Source: Mesorhizobium sp. J8
GTDB lineage: Bacteria; Pseudomonadota; Alphaproteobacteria; Rhizobiales; Rhizobiaceae
Assembly: GCF_016591715.1 (NCBI RefSeq)
Contig: NZ_AP024109.1
Coordinates: 1,240,001 to 1,304,000 of the forward strand
Length of the DNA: 64,000 bases
Direction of reading: 5' to 3'
The stretch's first letter is position 1, and each line of letters starts with the position of its first letter. The translations under genes were made by a program, and so were the position numbers. Below the pieces are notes generated by a model that saw only the letters and a program-made list of their open reading frames with translations, was not told the origin of the DNA and ran no database searches. Shown one piece after another: positions 54,839-63,732 of the stretch.

Positions 54839-56077
54839 GTGAGTGAAGTGGATCCCAATAGCGATTTTCCGGTGCGGAGCGGCCCGCTCGCCGGGGTCGT
54901 CGTCCTTGACATTACGCGCGTGGTCGCCGGACCGTTCTGCGCGATGCTGCTTGCGGACCTCGGCGCGTCGGTGATCAAGATCGAGAATCCGGAAGACCCG
55001 GACTATGCGCGCACCTTTCCGCCCTTTGTCGGCGAAGAAGGTTCCGAGCTCAGCGCCTTCTTCACCCAGTTCAACCGGAACAAGCTCGGCCTGACCGTCA
55101 ATCTCAAGTCGCCCGAAGGCAAGGCCCTGCTCAAGCGGCTGGTGAGAAAGGCCGATGTCCTGGTCGAAAACTTCCGGCCTGGCACCATGGACAAGCTCGG
55201 GCTCGGCTATGAGGCGCTCAAGGCCGAGAACCCGCGCCTGATCTATACCGCGATCAGCGGCTTCGGCCGCACCGGTCCCAACTCCTCCAAACCCGCTTAC
55301 GACAACACCGGCCAGGCAGCTGGCGGCTTGTGGTCGATGAACGGCTATCCGGATCGGCCGCCGGTCCGGGTCGGCACGATCATCGGCGATCTCGCGGCGG
55401 CGCTCTATGCCGCGATCGGCACGCTGGCCGCTCTGCGCCAGGTCGACAAGACCGGGATCGGCCAGGTGGTCGACGTCTCGCAGCAGGATTCCGTCCTGAC
55501 GCTGACCGAGAACGCCGTCGTCCGTTATACGGCGAGGAAAGAGATCGCCTCGCCGCTGGGCAACGATCATCCTTTCGTACGTCCCTACGGACAGTTTCCG
55601 TGCAAGGACGGCTATGTGTTCTTCGGCGGCTACACCGACAAGTTCTGGACGATCACCTGCGGCCTCTTCGGCGAGCCGGACAAGGCGACGGACCCCGAAA
55701 TCGACACGATGGAGAAGCGCTTCGATCCGGTCGTCGCCGAAACGAAGGTCAAGCCGCTGCTCGATCGTTGGTTCAGCCGCTACACCAAGGCCGAACTCGA
55801 GGAGCTCGCCGGCGACAAGGTGCCGCTGAGCGCCATCAAGACCATCGCGGAGGTCGTCGAGGATCCGCATATCGCCGCCCGCAACATGATCGTTCAGGTG
55901 CCGATCGGGCGGCAGCTTCTCGGCATGTTCGGCCTGCCCATCAAGCTCTCCGAAATGGCCGAGGCGGCGCCGCAAAAGGCGCCTGCGCCCGGTGAGCACA
56001 ACGATCTCGTTCTCGCGCGGCTGATTGGGCTTTCGCCGCAAGAGCTGGACGCCATGAAATCGCAAGGGACGATCTAG
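54839..56077 (+). CDS. Class III CoA-transferase (CaiB/BaiF family)
   Basis: About 412 residues from the GTG at 54839. An ATG at 54755 would add 28 poorly conserved residues, and the family N-terminus is LAGVVVLDITRVVAGPFCAM. The aspartate of KPAYDNTGQAAGG near 154 is the likely covalent catalytic residue. NFRPGTMDKLGLGYEAL and SGFGRTGP are family landmarks. It moves CoA between acyl groups without ATP. In this operon a six-carbon hydroxy- or dicarboxylic acid related to mevalonate or HMG is the plausible acceptor, but the specificity cannot be read. Two bases separate its stop from the hydratase start. Confidence 0.9.
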   Translation: MSEVDPNSDFPVRSGPLAGVVVLDITRVVAGPFCAMLLADLGASVIKIENPEDPDYARTFPPFVGEEGSELSAFFTQFNRNKLGLTVNLKSPEGKALLKRLVRKADVLVENFRPGTMDKLGLGYEALKAENPRLIYTAISGFGRTGPNSSKPAYDNTGQAAGGLWSMNGYPDRPPVRVGTIIGDLAAALYAAIGTLAALRQVDKTGIGQVVDVSQQDSVLTLTENAVVRYTARKEIASPLGNDHPFVRPYGQFPCKDGYVFFGGYTDKFWTITCGLFGEPDKATDPEIDTMEKRFDPVVAETKVKPLLDRWFSRYTKAELEELAGDKVPLSAIKTIAEVVEDPHIAARNMIVQVPIGRQLLGMFGLPIKLSEMAEAAPQKAPAPGEHNDLVLARLIGLSPQELDAMKSQGTI

Positions 56078-56078
56078 A

Positions 56079-56831
56079 ATGGCGATCGATTTCGGCGTCG
56101 ACGGGCACATCGCCACGATCCGGATCAACCGTCCGGAAAAGCTCAATGCCTTGAGCCTTGCCATGTATGAGGATCTCGGTCGCGCCTTCGACGAGGTGCG
56201 GGACGACGACAGGATCCGGGTGGCGGTGCTCGCCGGAGCCGGAGACCGTGCGTTCTGCGTTGGTGCCGACCTGAGAGAGTCCATTCCGGCGCTGGCTTCC
56301 GACAGCTTCGACATTTCCGCTTGGGACCCGGCGCATATCAAGACCGCCGGTTTCTACAAGCCGGTGGTAAGCGCCATTCGCGGCCTGTGCATCGGCGGCG
56401 GTTTCGAGCTGATGCTGGCCACCGATATTCGGATCGTGGCCGAGGATGCCGTCTTCCAGCTGCCTGAACCCGCCCACGGCTTCGTCCCCGCCGGCGGCAC
56501 GCTTGTGCGCCTCGTGCGCCAGATCGGCTACGCGCACGCGATGGAAATCCTGTTGACGGGAAGGCGGTTCACGGCGGCAGACATGCTTGCCAGGGGCGTC
56601 GCGAACCAGGCCGTGGCGAGCAGCGAGGTCGAGCGCGTGTCGCGCGATATCGCCGAGCGCATAGCTTCCTTCAGCCCGACAGCCATCCAGACGATCAAGG
56701 AAGCGGTGCTGACATTGCAGCACCTGCCGCTCGGCGAGGCTTTCCAGCACGAAGCGCGGCTCGGCCAGCGCACCTTCACCAGCGACGACGCCAAACGCGG
56801 ACTCGAGGCTTTCGCCAACAAGGGCAAGTGA
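56079..56831 (+). CDS. Enoyl-CoA hydratase/isomerase family protein
   Basis: A 250-residue crotonase-fold enzyme. NRPEKLNALSLAMYEDL near 18 and FCVGADLRE near 63 build the CoA site. The oxyanion and first glutamate are in GLCIGGGFELMLATD near 101-115, and the second glutamate is in QLPEPAHGFVPAGGT near 128-142. Both hydratase glutamates are therefore kept. The gene neighbours suggest a branched substrate: 3-methylglutaconyl-CoA (giving HMG-CoA) or anhydromevalonyl-CoA (giving mevalonyl-CoA). Its stop overlaps the GTG of the permease gene. Confidence 0.9.
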   Translation: MAIDFGVDGHIATIRINRPEKLNALSLAMYEDLGRAFDEVRDDDRIRVAVLAGAGDRAFCVGADLRESIPALASDSFDISAWDPAHIKTAGFYKPVVSAIRGLCIGGGFELMLATDIRIVAEDAVFQLPEPAHGFVPAGGTLVRLVRQIGYAHAMEILLTGRRFTAADMLARGVANQAVASSEVERVSRDIAERIASFSPTAIQTIKEAVLTLQHLPLGEAFQHEARLGQRTFTSDDAKRGLEAFANKGK

Positions 56832-57853
56832 CCGTGGCAACAGCATCAGAAAAAATGACGCCGAGCGCGACGACGAAGACCAGGCACCGGATCGGCCTCA
56901 CCCAGGAACTGATCGTGTTCGTCGTCGCGGTGCTGCTGTTTGTCTATTTCTCGGTCGCCCTCAATGGATTCCTCAGCCCGGAGAACATCCTCAACCTGAT
57001 CCGGAACGTCGCCATGCTGGGCATGCTCAGCCTCGGTATGGCGGTGGTGGTCATCGGCCGCGGCGTCGACCTTTCCCTGGTCGCGGTGATGGCGGTCTCG
57101 CTCACTTTGTCGATCGTGCTTGCCAACCATGGCTATGCGTTCTCTACCGCTCTGGCCCTCGGGCTGGCCTTCGCGGTCGCCGTCGCCATCGTGATGGGTT
57201 TCCTGATAGCCTATGTGGAAATCCCGGCCATCTTTGCGACCCTCGCGGTGTCGGCGATCGTCTATGGCCTCGGGCGAGGGGTTATCGCGTCGCTCGACGT
57301 CAACAACATTCCCGACAATCTGCACTGGTTCCTGTTTCTCGGACGCGGCGCCGTGCTTGGCATCCCGATGCCGATCTGGCTCTTCGCGATCTGCTCGGCC
57401 GCGCTCTATCTCTTCCTTAGGAAAACCGGTCTCGGGCGCTTCATCTACGGCATCGGAGACAACATCTCCACGGCGCGGATCACCGGCATACCGGTCCGGC
57501 CGATCATCATCCTGCAATATGTGATCTCGAGCACCATGGCCTTCCTGGCCGGCTGCGCGACGGCGGCTTCCGTGGCCAGCATGAACATGCGCATGGTCAA
57601 CTCCACCCTGATATACGACGTGCTTCTGGTCGTCATATTGGGCGGCATCGGCCTCACCGGCGGGCGCGGCGGCGTCCGCAACATCCTGGTCGGCACGGTG
57701 CTGATCGGCCTGCTGCTGAACGGCATGACCATCCTCAACATCTCCTACACGGTCCAGAACCTGCTCAAGAGCACGGTGCTGCTCTTCGCCCTGGTGATCG
57801 ACGCCTTTCTCAACCCCCGAGACGAACAAACATCGCAGCAAGGGGACATCTGA
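56828..57853 (+). CDS. Sugar-type ABC transporter permease (RbsC-like)
   Basis: A 341-residue inner-membrane protein with about ten helices, BPD_transp_2 family. Landmarks are GFLSPENILNLIRNVAMLGM near 48, GRGVDLSLVAVMA near 78 and DVLLVVILGGIGLTGGRGGV near 260. It has no fused domain, unlike the second permease of this importer. The start GTG overlaps the hydratase stop. The importer family usually carries sugars, but some members carry other polar organic molecules or autoinducers. Confidence 0.92.
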   Translation: MTVATASEKMTPSATTKTRHRIGLTQELIVFVVAVLLFVYFSVALNGFLSPENILNLIRNVAMLGMLSLGMAVVVIGRGVDLSLVAVMAVSLTLSIVLANHGYAFSTALALGLAFAVAVAIVMGFLIAYVEIPAIFATLAVSAIVYGLGRGVIASLDVNNIPDNLHWFLFLGRGAVLGIPMPIWLFAICSAALYLFLRKTGLGRFIYGIGDNISTARITGIPVRPIIILQYVISSTMAFLAGCATAASVASMNMRMVNSTLIYDVLLVVILGGIGLTGGRGGVRNILVGTVLIGLLLNGMTILNISYTVQNLLKSTVLLFALVIDAFLNPRDEQTSQQGDI

Positions 57854-57885
57854 AACCGACAGTCATCGAATGGGAGGAAACCGAG

Positions 57886-58890
57886 ATGATGATCCTGAAA
57901 TACGCGGCGGCCGCGCTCACGGCGGCCATCATTTCCACGAGCTGCGCGACGGCGCAGGAGGGCATGGCCGATGCGCTCAGGCAGCCGACGCTCGATTCGC
58001 TTGCCGGCAAGAAAGTGGTCTTCGTGCCGATGTCGATGAGCTTCGACCTGCCGGAAGGCTGGGCCGCGATCATGGAAAAGGAAGCCAAGCGGCTCGGCTA
58101 CACGATCGACATCCGCGACGCCAACTGGAGCACCGACACCGGCACGCGAGCGCTGACCCAGGCGATCACCGAGAAGCCGGACATCATCGTCGTGCAGAAT
58201 TTCGATGTGGCGTCCTACGCCCGCACCCTGAAGAAGGCCGAGGATTCGGGCATCAAGGTCGTCCAGGTCAACATGAAGTCGAGCTATCAGACCGACGCCT
58301 TCGTCGGTGCCGACTGGTACGGGATCGGCCAGTACGCCGCCAACCGCATGATCGAGAAATGCGGCAAGGCCAGCGGCAAGAGCGGCAAGATCGCCATCAT
58401 CCAAGGTCCGGCAACGGCGGCGGCCAGCGTCTACCAGCTCAATGCCATCACCGAAACGCTGAAGGGCCATGACGATATCAAGATCGTCTCCAGCCAAACG
58501 GGCGACTGGGACCAGTCCAAGGCGCATGGCATCGCCCAGACGGTGATCCAGCAGAACCCGGATCTTTGCGGCATCATTGGCTTCTGGGATGTCATGGATG
58601 CGGGCACCGGCGCGGCCATTCAGGAGTCGGGCAAGGACATCTACCTGATCACCTCGGGCGGCGGGAACAAGACCGCGTGCCAGGGCGTGCAGAACGGCAC
58701 GTTCAACGAGGTCATCTCCTATGACGTCGAGGGGCAGGGCCGCGACCTGAACAACACCATCAAGGTCTTGCTGCAGTCGAAGGAGCCGGCAGGATCGCTC
58801 AAATTCGCGCTCTATACCCCCAACAAGTTCATCACCAAGGACACCATGTCAGCGAACAGCTGCTGGGACCTCGATCAGTTGAAGAAGTAG
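57886..58890 (+). CDS. Periplasmic substrate-binding protein (RbsB-like)
   Basis: A 334-residue type 1 periplasmic binding protein with a signal peptide ending near residue 23 (LTAAIISTSCATAQEG). The LSTSC-like context leaves a lipoprotein possible but not convincing. The mature protein has KKVVFVPMSMSFDLPEGWAA, QAITEKPDIIVVQNFD, VQVNMKSSYQTDAFVGADWY and LITSGGGNKTACQGVQNG. The hinge and pocket differ from true ribose or galactose proteins, with more hydroxyl and aromatic residues. TGGGAGGAAACC lies before the ATG. It supplies the fused-permease importer. Confidence 0.9.
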   Translation: MMILKYAAAALTAAIISTSCATAQEGMADALRQPTLDSLAGKKVVFVPMSMSFDLPEGWAAIMEKEAKRLGYTIDIRDANWSTDTGTRALTQAITEKPDIIVVQNFDVASYARTLKKAEDSGIKVVQVNMKSSYQTDAFVGADWYGIGQYAANRMIEKCGKASGKSGKIAIIQGPATAAASVYQLNAITETLKGHDDIKIVSSQTGDWDQSKAHGIAQTVIQQNPDLCGIIGFWDVMDAGTGAAIQESGKDIYLITSGGGNKTACQGVQNGTFNEVISYDVEGQGRDLNNTIKVLLQSKEPAGSLKFALYTPNKFITKDTMSANSCWDLDQLKK

Positions 58891-58960
58891 GGAACAGGCC
58901 GGGCCGCTGCGCGATGAGGCGGCGGCTCCGGCCCAGGCCGGATTTGATTGGGACGTTGTG

Positions 58961-61075
58961 ATGGAAGCGATCGAGCGCCTCTATTTTCGTTATTTTCCTG
59001 AAAAGGTGCTTGGCGAAGTGCTGTCGAAGCGCTGGAGCGACAATGCCGTTCCGGTTTTTGCCACGATTCTCACGGTCGGTTTCTTCCTTCTGGAAAACCC
59101 GCATTTCTTCACGCTCGACAGCGTGACCGAGACGTCGCGTCAGTTATCGGAGTTCGCGCTGGTCGTCGTCGCGATGGGCATCGTGCTGCTCGCGGGCGGG
59201 CTCGACCTTTCGGTCGGCAGCGTCTTTGCGCTTGCCAACATCACGGCCCTGATCTGCATCTCGCTGCTCGGCTGGCCGGTTTGGGCGACCGTGCTTGCCA
59301 CGCTGGCGGTCGGAGCCGTCTGCGGCGCGGTCAACGGCTTCCTGATCGGCTATCTGCGCATCCGGGCGTTCCTGACGACGCTTGTCACGCTGATCATCAT
59401 CCGCTCGATCGTCGACATCATCCTGCTCCACTATGCCGTGGACGTCTCGGCGGTGTTCCCGGATTCCGACCTCTGGGCCTTTATCGGCGAGGGCAGCGTC
59501 TTCGGGATCCCGTTCTCCTTCCTCGTGGCCCTGGCCGTCATCGTGCTGTGGCACGTGGTGCTGACGCGCGCCAGGACGGGCTGGCACATCACCGCCGTCG
59601 GCGGCAGCCGCCGCTCGGCCTACAATGCCGGCCTGAAGGTCAAGTTCGTCATCTTCTCGACCTATGTCTGGTCGAGCGTGCTGGTGTCGCTGGCCGGGGT
59701 GTTTTTCGCGGCGCGTCTTGGCAGCGCCGGCTCGGATACCGGGGTCGGCCTCGAGATCGCTGCGCTGACGGCGGCCGTCCTCGGCGGCAACAGCCTGGGC
59801 GGCGGCCGCGGCTCGGTCGTGAAGTCGGTGCTGGGCGCGGTGGTCGTGCTCATCCTCACCGACAGCATGGTGCGCATCGGCATCACCGGCGGCATCAGCT
59901 CGATGATTCTCGGCATCGTGCTGCTCTGCGTCGTGGCCATCGACGTGCGCTGGCTGAAGAACAGGCACAAGCTGCTCAACAAGGTCTATGTGTCGCCAAG
60001 CTATTTCCGCCTTCCCGAGCTGCCCGACACCGACGCCGGATCGGGGAGCCCCTACGCGCTCAACGACCGGCTGAAAGATGTCACGCTGATCGGCAAGGGC
60101 GAGATCGAGGGGCCAGAGGACGTCATCTTCGACCGCCAGGACAATCTCTACTGCCCCAATCGCCATGGCGACATTGTGCGCTTCCTGGCGCCCGATTATG
60201 CGCGGTGGGAGATTTTCGTGCATATCGGCGGCCACCCGCTGGGGATGGCGTTCGACGCCGACGACAACCTCGACGTCTGCATCGGCGGCATGGGCCTTTA
60301 TCAGGTCTCGCCCGACCGCAAGGTGACCAAGCTCACCGACGAGACCAAGCGCACCGTCCTGTCGGTCATCGACGATTCCCGTCTCAAGCTCGCCGACGAT
60401 CTCGACATCGCGCCGGACGGCCGCATCTTCTTCTCCGAAGCGACCATCCGCTACGACATGCATGACTGGCCGACCGATGCGCTGGAGAGCCGCGGCAACG
60501 GACGACTGATCTGCTACGACCCGAGGGATCGGTCGACGACGACGATCCTGCGCGACCTGCAGTTCCCCAACGGAGTGTGCATGGCGGGCGACGGAGAGTC
60601 CTTCTTCTTCGCCGAGACCTGGGGATGCCGCATAAACCGGTACTGGTTCGCGGGGCCGAACAAGGGCAAGCGCGAGATCACGATCCCGAACCTTCCCGGA
60701 TACCCCGACAACATCAATCGCGCCTCGGACGGCAATTTCTGGCTGGCCCTTGTCGGCATGCGGTCGCCGGCGCTGGACCTCGCCATGCGCATGCCCTCGC
60801 TGCGCAAGCGCATGGCCAAGCGGGTTGCCCGTGACGAGTGGCTGTTCCCCAACATCAACACCGGCTGCGTGCTGAAGTTCAGGCCCGACGGCGAGATCGT
60901 CGAATCCTACTGGGACCTTGGCGGCAAGAACCATCCCATGGTGACGTCGATGCGCGAGCACAAGGGCCATCTCTATCTCGGCGGCCTCTACAACGACAGG
61001 ATCGGCCGGCTGAAATTGCCCGATGCCGATCCCGAATGGACGTCGCAGGCCGCCTATTGGGGACCACGCGCATGA
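58961..61075 (+). CDS. ABC permease fused to a strictosidine-synthase/SMP-30-like beta-propeller
   Basis: A 704-residue fusion. Residues 1-345 are an RbsC-type permease with about ten helices (LAGGLDLSVGSVFALANI near 82, AALTAAVLGGNSLGGGRG near 267). Residues about 365-704 form a six-bladed propeller of the strictosidine-synthase-like/SMP-30 group. Landmarks are GPEDVIFDRQDNLYC, LADDLDIAPDGRIFFSEATI, YDMHDWPTDALESRGNGRL, FPNGVCMAGDGESFFFAET and NLPGYPDNINRASDGNFWLA. The Asp/Asn positions typical of the metal site of calcium-dependent lactonases are kept. As RbsC C-termini are cytoplasmic, the propeller should sit at the inner mouth of the pore. A lactonase or sensory role is inferred. Confidence 0.92.
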   Translation: MEAIERLYFRYFPEKVLGEVLSKRWSDNAVPVFATILTVGFFLLENPHFFTLDSVTETSRQLSEFALVVVAMGIVLLAGGLDLSVGSVFALANITALICISLLGWPVWATVLATLAVGAVCGAVNGFLIGYLRIRAFLTTLVTLIIIRSIVDIILLHYAVDVSAVFPDSDLWAFIGEGSVFGIPFSFLVALAVIVLWHVVLTRARTGWHITAVGGSRRSAYNAGLKVKFVIFSTYVWSSVLVSLAGVFFAARLGSAGSDTGVGLEIAALTAAVLGGNSLGGGRGSVVKSVLGAVVVLILTDSMVRIGITGGISSMILGIVLLCVVAIDVRWLKNRHKLLNKVYVSPSYFRLPELPDTDAGSGSPYALNDRLKDVTLIGKGEIEGPEDVIFDRQDNLYCPNRHGDIVRFLAPDYARWEIFVHIGGHPLGMAFDADDNLDVCIGGMGLYQVSPDRKVTKLTDETKRTVLSVIDDSRLKLADDLDIAPDGRIFFSEATIRYDMHDWPTDALESRGNGRLICYDPRDRSTTTILRDLQFPNGVCMAGDGESFFFAETWGCRINRYWFAGPNKGKREITIPNLPGYPDNINRASDGNFWLALVGMRSPALDLAMRMPSLRKRMAKRVARDEWLFPNINTGCVLKFRPDGEIVESYWDLGGKNHPMVTSMREHKGHLYLGGLYNDRIGRLKLPDADPEWTSQAAYWGPRA

Positions 61076-62211
61076 GCCTCTCGCGTTTCGTAGGCGTCGT
61101 CGTCGATCGGTTCATGGGCGGTCGCGGCGAGCATTCCATCACGGTGCCGGTCATGGACGGCGCGCTGAAGCCAAACAATCTTCTCGAACAGGTCTCCGGC
61201 ATCGCGACGCTGAAGGACGCCGACAATCTGGTGGTGGCCGGCGACCTCGTCCTGGCCTCGTCAGGCAGAAGCCTGGTCGAAATCGCGAGCGACGGTTCCG
61301 TCGCGACGCGGGCGACCTATGAGGCGGACATCACGTTCCTGGCGGCCTCCGCCGGCGGCGCGATCGCCGTCGGGTTGGACGGGCAGGGCATCGCGATCGC
61401 GGGCGGACCGCATGACGGTCTGCGGCTGCCGGCCAGCCTTCGCAATCAACGGCTCAATTGCCCGACCGCCGGCGTGTTCGCCGACGAAGACACGCTCGTG
61501 GTCTGCAACGGTTCGGGCGCCAATCCGGTCGGCGAATGGGCGCGGGACCTGCTGGAGCTCGGCCGCAGCGGCAGTGTGCTGAAGATCGATATCGGTGCCC
61601 GCGACGCTTCGGTGATACAGGGCGGCCTCGGCTATCCTTCCGGCGTGTGCATCGCCGGTCGCGATCGTGTGGCCGTCAGCGAGGCATGGCGGCACCGTCT
61701 GCTGACGGTCGGCATCCGCGGTGAAGGCAGCGAAACGCCGCTGGTGGACCTCCCTGCCTATCCGGGCCGCATCCGTCCGTCGAGCCGGGGAGGGTACTGG
61801 CTAACCCTGTTTGCTGTGCGCTCTCAGCTACAGGAGTTCGTGCTGCGTGAAAAACGCTACAAGCGCACGATGATGGAGACGGTCGCTCCCGAATACTGGA
61901 TCGCGCCCACGCTATCGAGCGGCCATAGCTTCAAGGAGCCGCTGCAGGCGGGCGGGATCATCCGGCTTGGTATCCACAAGCCATGGGCGCCAACGCGCTC
62001 CTACGGGCTCGTGATCAGGCTGGACGATGAGTTCCAGCCGATCTGGAGCGCGCACAGCCGGGCCGACGGCAAGCGCCACGGCATAACTTCCTGCGCGGAG
62101 CAGGCAGAGCGGCTGCTTTTGACCTCGAAAGGCCGCGGCGAGATCATCGCCATCGACCATCTCGATCCCAGCGAGCCGGACATCGTTTCCACCTTGGATG
62201 CCGTACCATGA
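61072..62211 (+). CDS. Stand-alone beta-propeller protein, diverged relative of the fused domain
   Basis: A 379-residue protein without a signal peptide. It has propeller-type repeats and the same late landmarks as the fused domain: GLGYPSGVCIAGRDRVAVSE, AWRHRLLTVGIRG and DLPAYPGRIRPSSRGGYWLT. Many metal-site residues of the fused domain are changed (PDNIN becomes PGRIR), so it may be a non-catalytic partner or have another specificity. The start overlaps the fusion stop (ATGA) and its stop overlaps the ATPase gene, so all three are translationally coupled, presumably at a fixed ratio. Confidence 0.8.
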   Translation: MSLSRFVGVVVDRFMGGRGEHSITVPVMDGALKPNNLLEQVSGIATLKDADNLVVAGDLVLASSGRSLVEIASDGSVATRATYEADITFLAASAGGAIAVGLDGQGIAIAGGPHDGLRLPASLRNQRLNCPTAGVFADEDTLVVCNGSGANPVGEWARDLLELGRSGSVLKIDIGARDASVIQGGLGYPSGVCIAGRDRVAVSEAWRHRLLTVGIRGEGSETPLVDLPAYPGRIRPSSRGGYWLTLFAVRSQLQEFVLREKRYKRTMMETVAPEYWIAPTLSSGHSFKEPLQAGGIIRLGIHKPWAPTRSYGLVIRLDDEFQPIWSAHSRADGKRHGITSCAEQAERLLLTSKGRGEIIAIDHLDPSEPDIVSTLDAVP

Positions 62212-63710
62212 CACCGATCGTCGAACTCAAGGCGGCAACCAAGGATTTCCGCGGCAATCCGGCGTTTCTGGACGTCGATTTCCAGCTGCTGCCTGGCGAG
62301 ATACACGCTTTGCTTGGCGAAAACGGCGCCGGCAAATCCACGCTTACCAAGGTCATAGCGGGCGTCTATCCGCTGAGCAGCGGCAGGCTGTTCATCGATG
62401 GCCGGGAAGAACGCCTCCACACCCCCGCCGAGGGTCTCGCGAAAGGCATCGCCATGGTCTACCAGGAGAACAGCCTGGTGCCATCGATGACGGTGGCCCA
62501 GAACATCTATCTCGGCAAGGAGAAGCCGCTCAATCGCCTGCGCGGCGTCTATATCTCGGCGCAGCAATTCCTGCAGTCGCTCAATTTCCATGTCGACCCC
62601 TCGGCGATCGTCGGCTCGCTCGGCGCAGCCCAGAAACAGATGGTGGAGATCGCCCGGGCGGTTCACCACAAGGCCAAGGTGATCATCTTCGACGAACCGA
62701 CGGCGACGCTGACGCCCGAGGAGAAGAGCTACTTCTTCAAGCTGATCAGGAAGCTGAAGGAAGAAGGGGTCTCCATCATCTTCATCTCGCATGCGCTGGA
62801 GGAAGCGCTGCTGGTGGCGGATCGCATCACCGTCCTGCGCGACGGCAGGCTGGTCGCATCCGACAGGGCATCCGCCTTCGATCGCCAGAAGATCATCCAG
62901 GCGATGGTCGGCCGCACGCTCACCGATGAGATCTACAGCGGCGCTTCGCGGAGCCGCGCGCCGCGTCCGCGCGGGCCAAAAGTGCTTTCGGTCGAGAACC
63001 TGTCGATGGGCAACATGGTCCGCAACACGTCCTTCTCGCTTTACGCCGGCCAGGTGACGGGCATCTTCGGCCTTGTCGGATCCGGCCGCACCGAGACGCT
63101 GAAAGTCGTCAGCGGCGTGCTCAAGCGCGACTTCTTCCATGGCGGCGAAGTCAAGATCGGCGGCCGGCCCAAGCGCTATCTGGTGCCGGCGCCCGCCGTC
63201 CGCGACGGCATCGTCTATGTCACCGAGGAGCGCAAGGCCGAGGGCTTTTTCGAGACGATGAGCATCGCCGAGAATATCTATATGGGCTATCTCGGCGGCC
63301 AGCCCTATGGCGGCCTGAACATCATATCGATGAAGCAGGCGCGCTCGCTCGCCGAAGACTGGCGCAAGCGTCTGAACATCCGCGCCATCGACCCCAATGC
63401 GAAGGTCATCGAGCTGTCAGGCGGCAACCAGCAGAAGGTCGTGATTGCCAAGGCGCTGGTGCAGAAGCCGAAGCTGGTGATCTTCGACGAGCCGACGCGC
63501 GGTGTCGATGTCGGCGCCATCGCCGAGATCCACGCCTTCATCAACCAGCTCGCCGACCAGGGAATCGCGATCGCGGTGATCTCCTCCTACCTGCCGGAAA
63601 TTCTCACGCTGTCGGACCGGATCCTCATTGCGCGCCAGGGCAAGATCGTGGAGGAAATGGACCGCCGCAACGCGACGGAAGAGGTAATCATGTATGCCGC
63701 GGTCCATTAG
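62208..63710 (+). CDS. Sugar-type ABC transporter double ATPase (RbsA-like)
   Basis: A 500-residue cytoplasmic protein with two nucleotide-binding domains. Domain 1 has Walker [10 protein letters not shown] at 38-46, the signature-like [14 protein letters not shown] and Walker [11 protein letters not shown]. Domain 2 has the degenerate Walker [11 protein letters not shown] near 285, the signature [15 protein letters not shown] near 406 and [13 protein letters not shown]. As in RbsA, only the first site is likely fully active. It completes the importer (two permeases, one binding protein, one ATPase) and is the last rightward gene before the convergent HMG-CoA lyase. Confidence 0.93.
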   Translation: MTPIVELKAATKDFRGNPAFLDVDFQLLPGEIHALLGENGAGKSTLTKVIAGVYPLSSGRLFIDGREERLHTPAEGLAKGIAMVYQENSLVPSMTVAQNIYLGKEKPLNRLRGVYISAQQFLQSLNFHVDPSAIVGSLGAAQKQMVEIARAVHHKAKVIIFDEPTATLTPEEKSYFFKLIRKLKEEGVSIIFISHALEEALLVADRITVLRDGRLVASDRASAFDRQKIIQAMVGRTLTDEIYSGASRSRAPRPRGPKVLSVENLSMGNMVRNTSFSLYAGQVTGIFGLVGSGRTETLKVVSGVLKRDFFHGGEVKIGGRPKRYLVPAPAVRDGIVYVTEERKAEGFFETMSIAENIYMGYLGGQPYGGLNIISMKQARSLAEDWRKRLNIRAIDPNAKVIELSGGNQQKVVIAKALVQKPKLVIFDEPTRGVDVGAIAEIHAFINQLADQGIAIAVISSYLPEILTLSDRILIARQGKIVEEMDRRNATEEVIMYAAVH

Positions 63711-63732
63711 GATCATGCGCTAAAACTATGGA

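Noticed and set aside
59144..60970. 608-codon minus-strand frame opposite the permease-propeller fusion
   Set aside because: Antisense shadow; His/Arg/Asp-rich with no recognisable motif.
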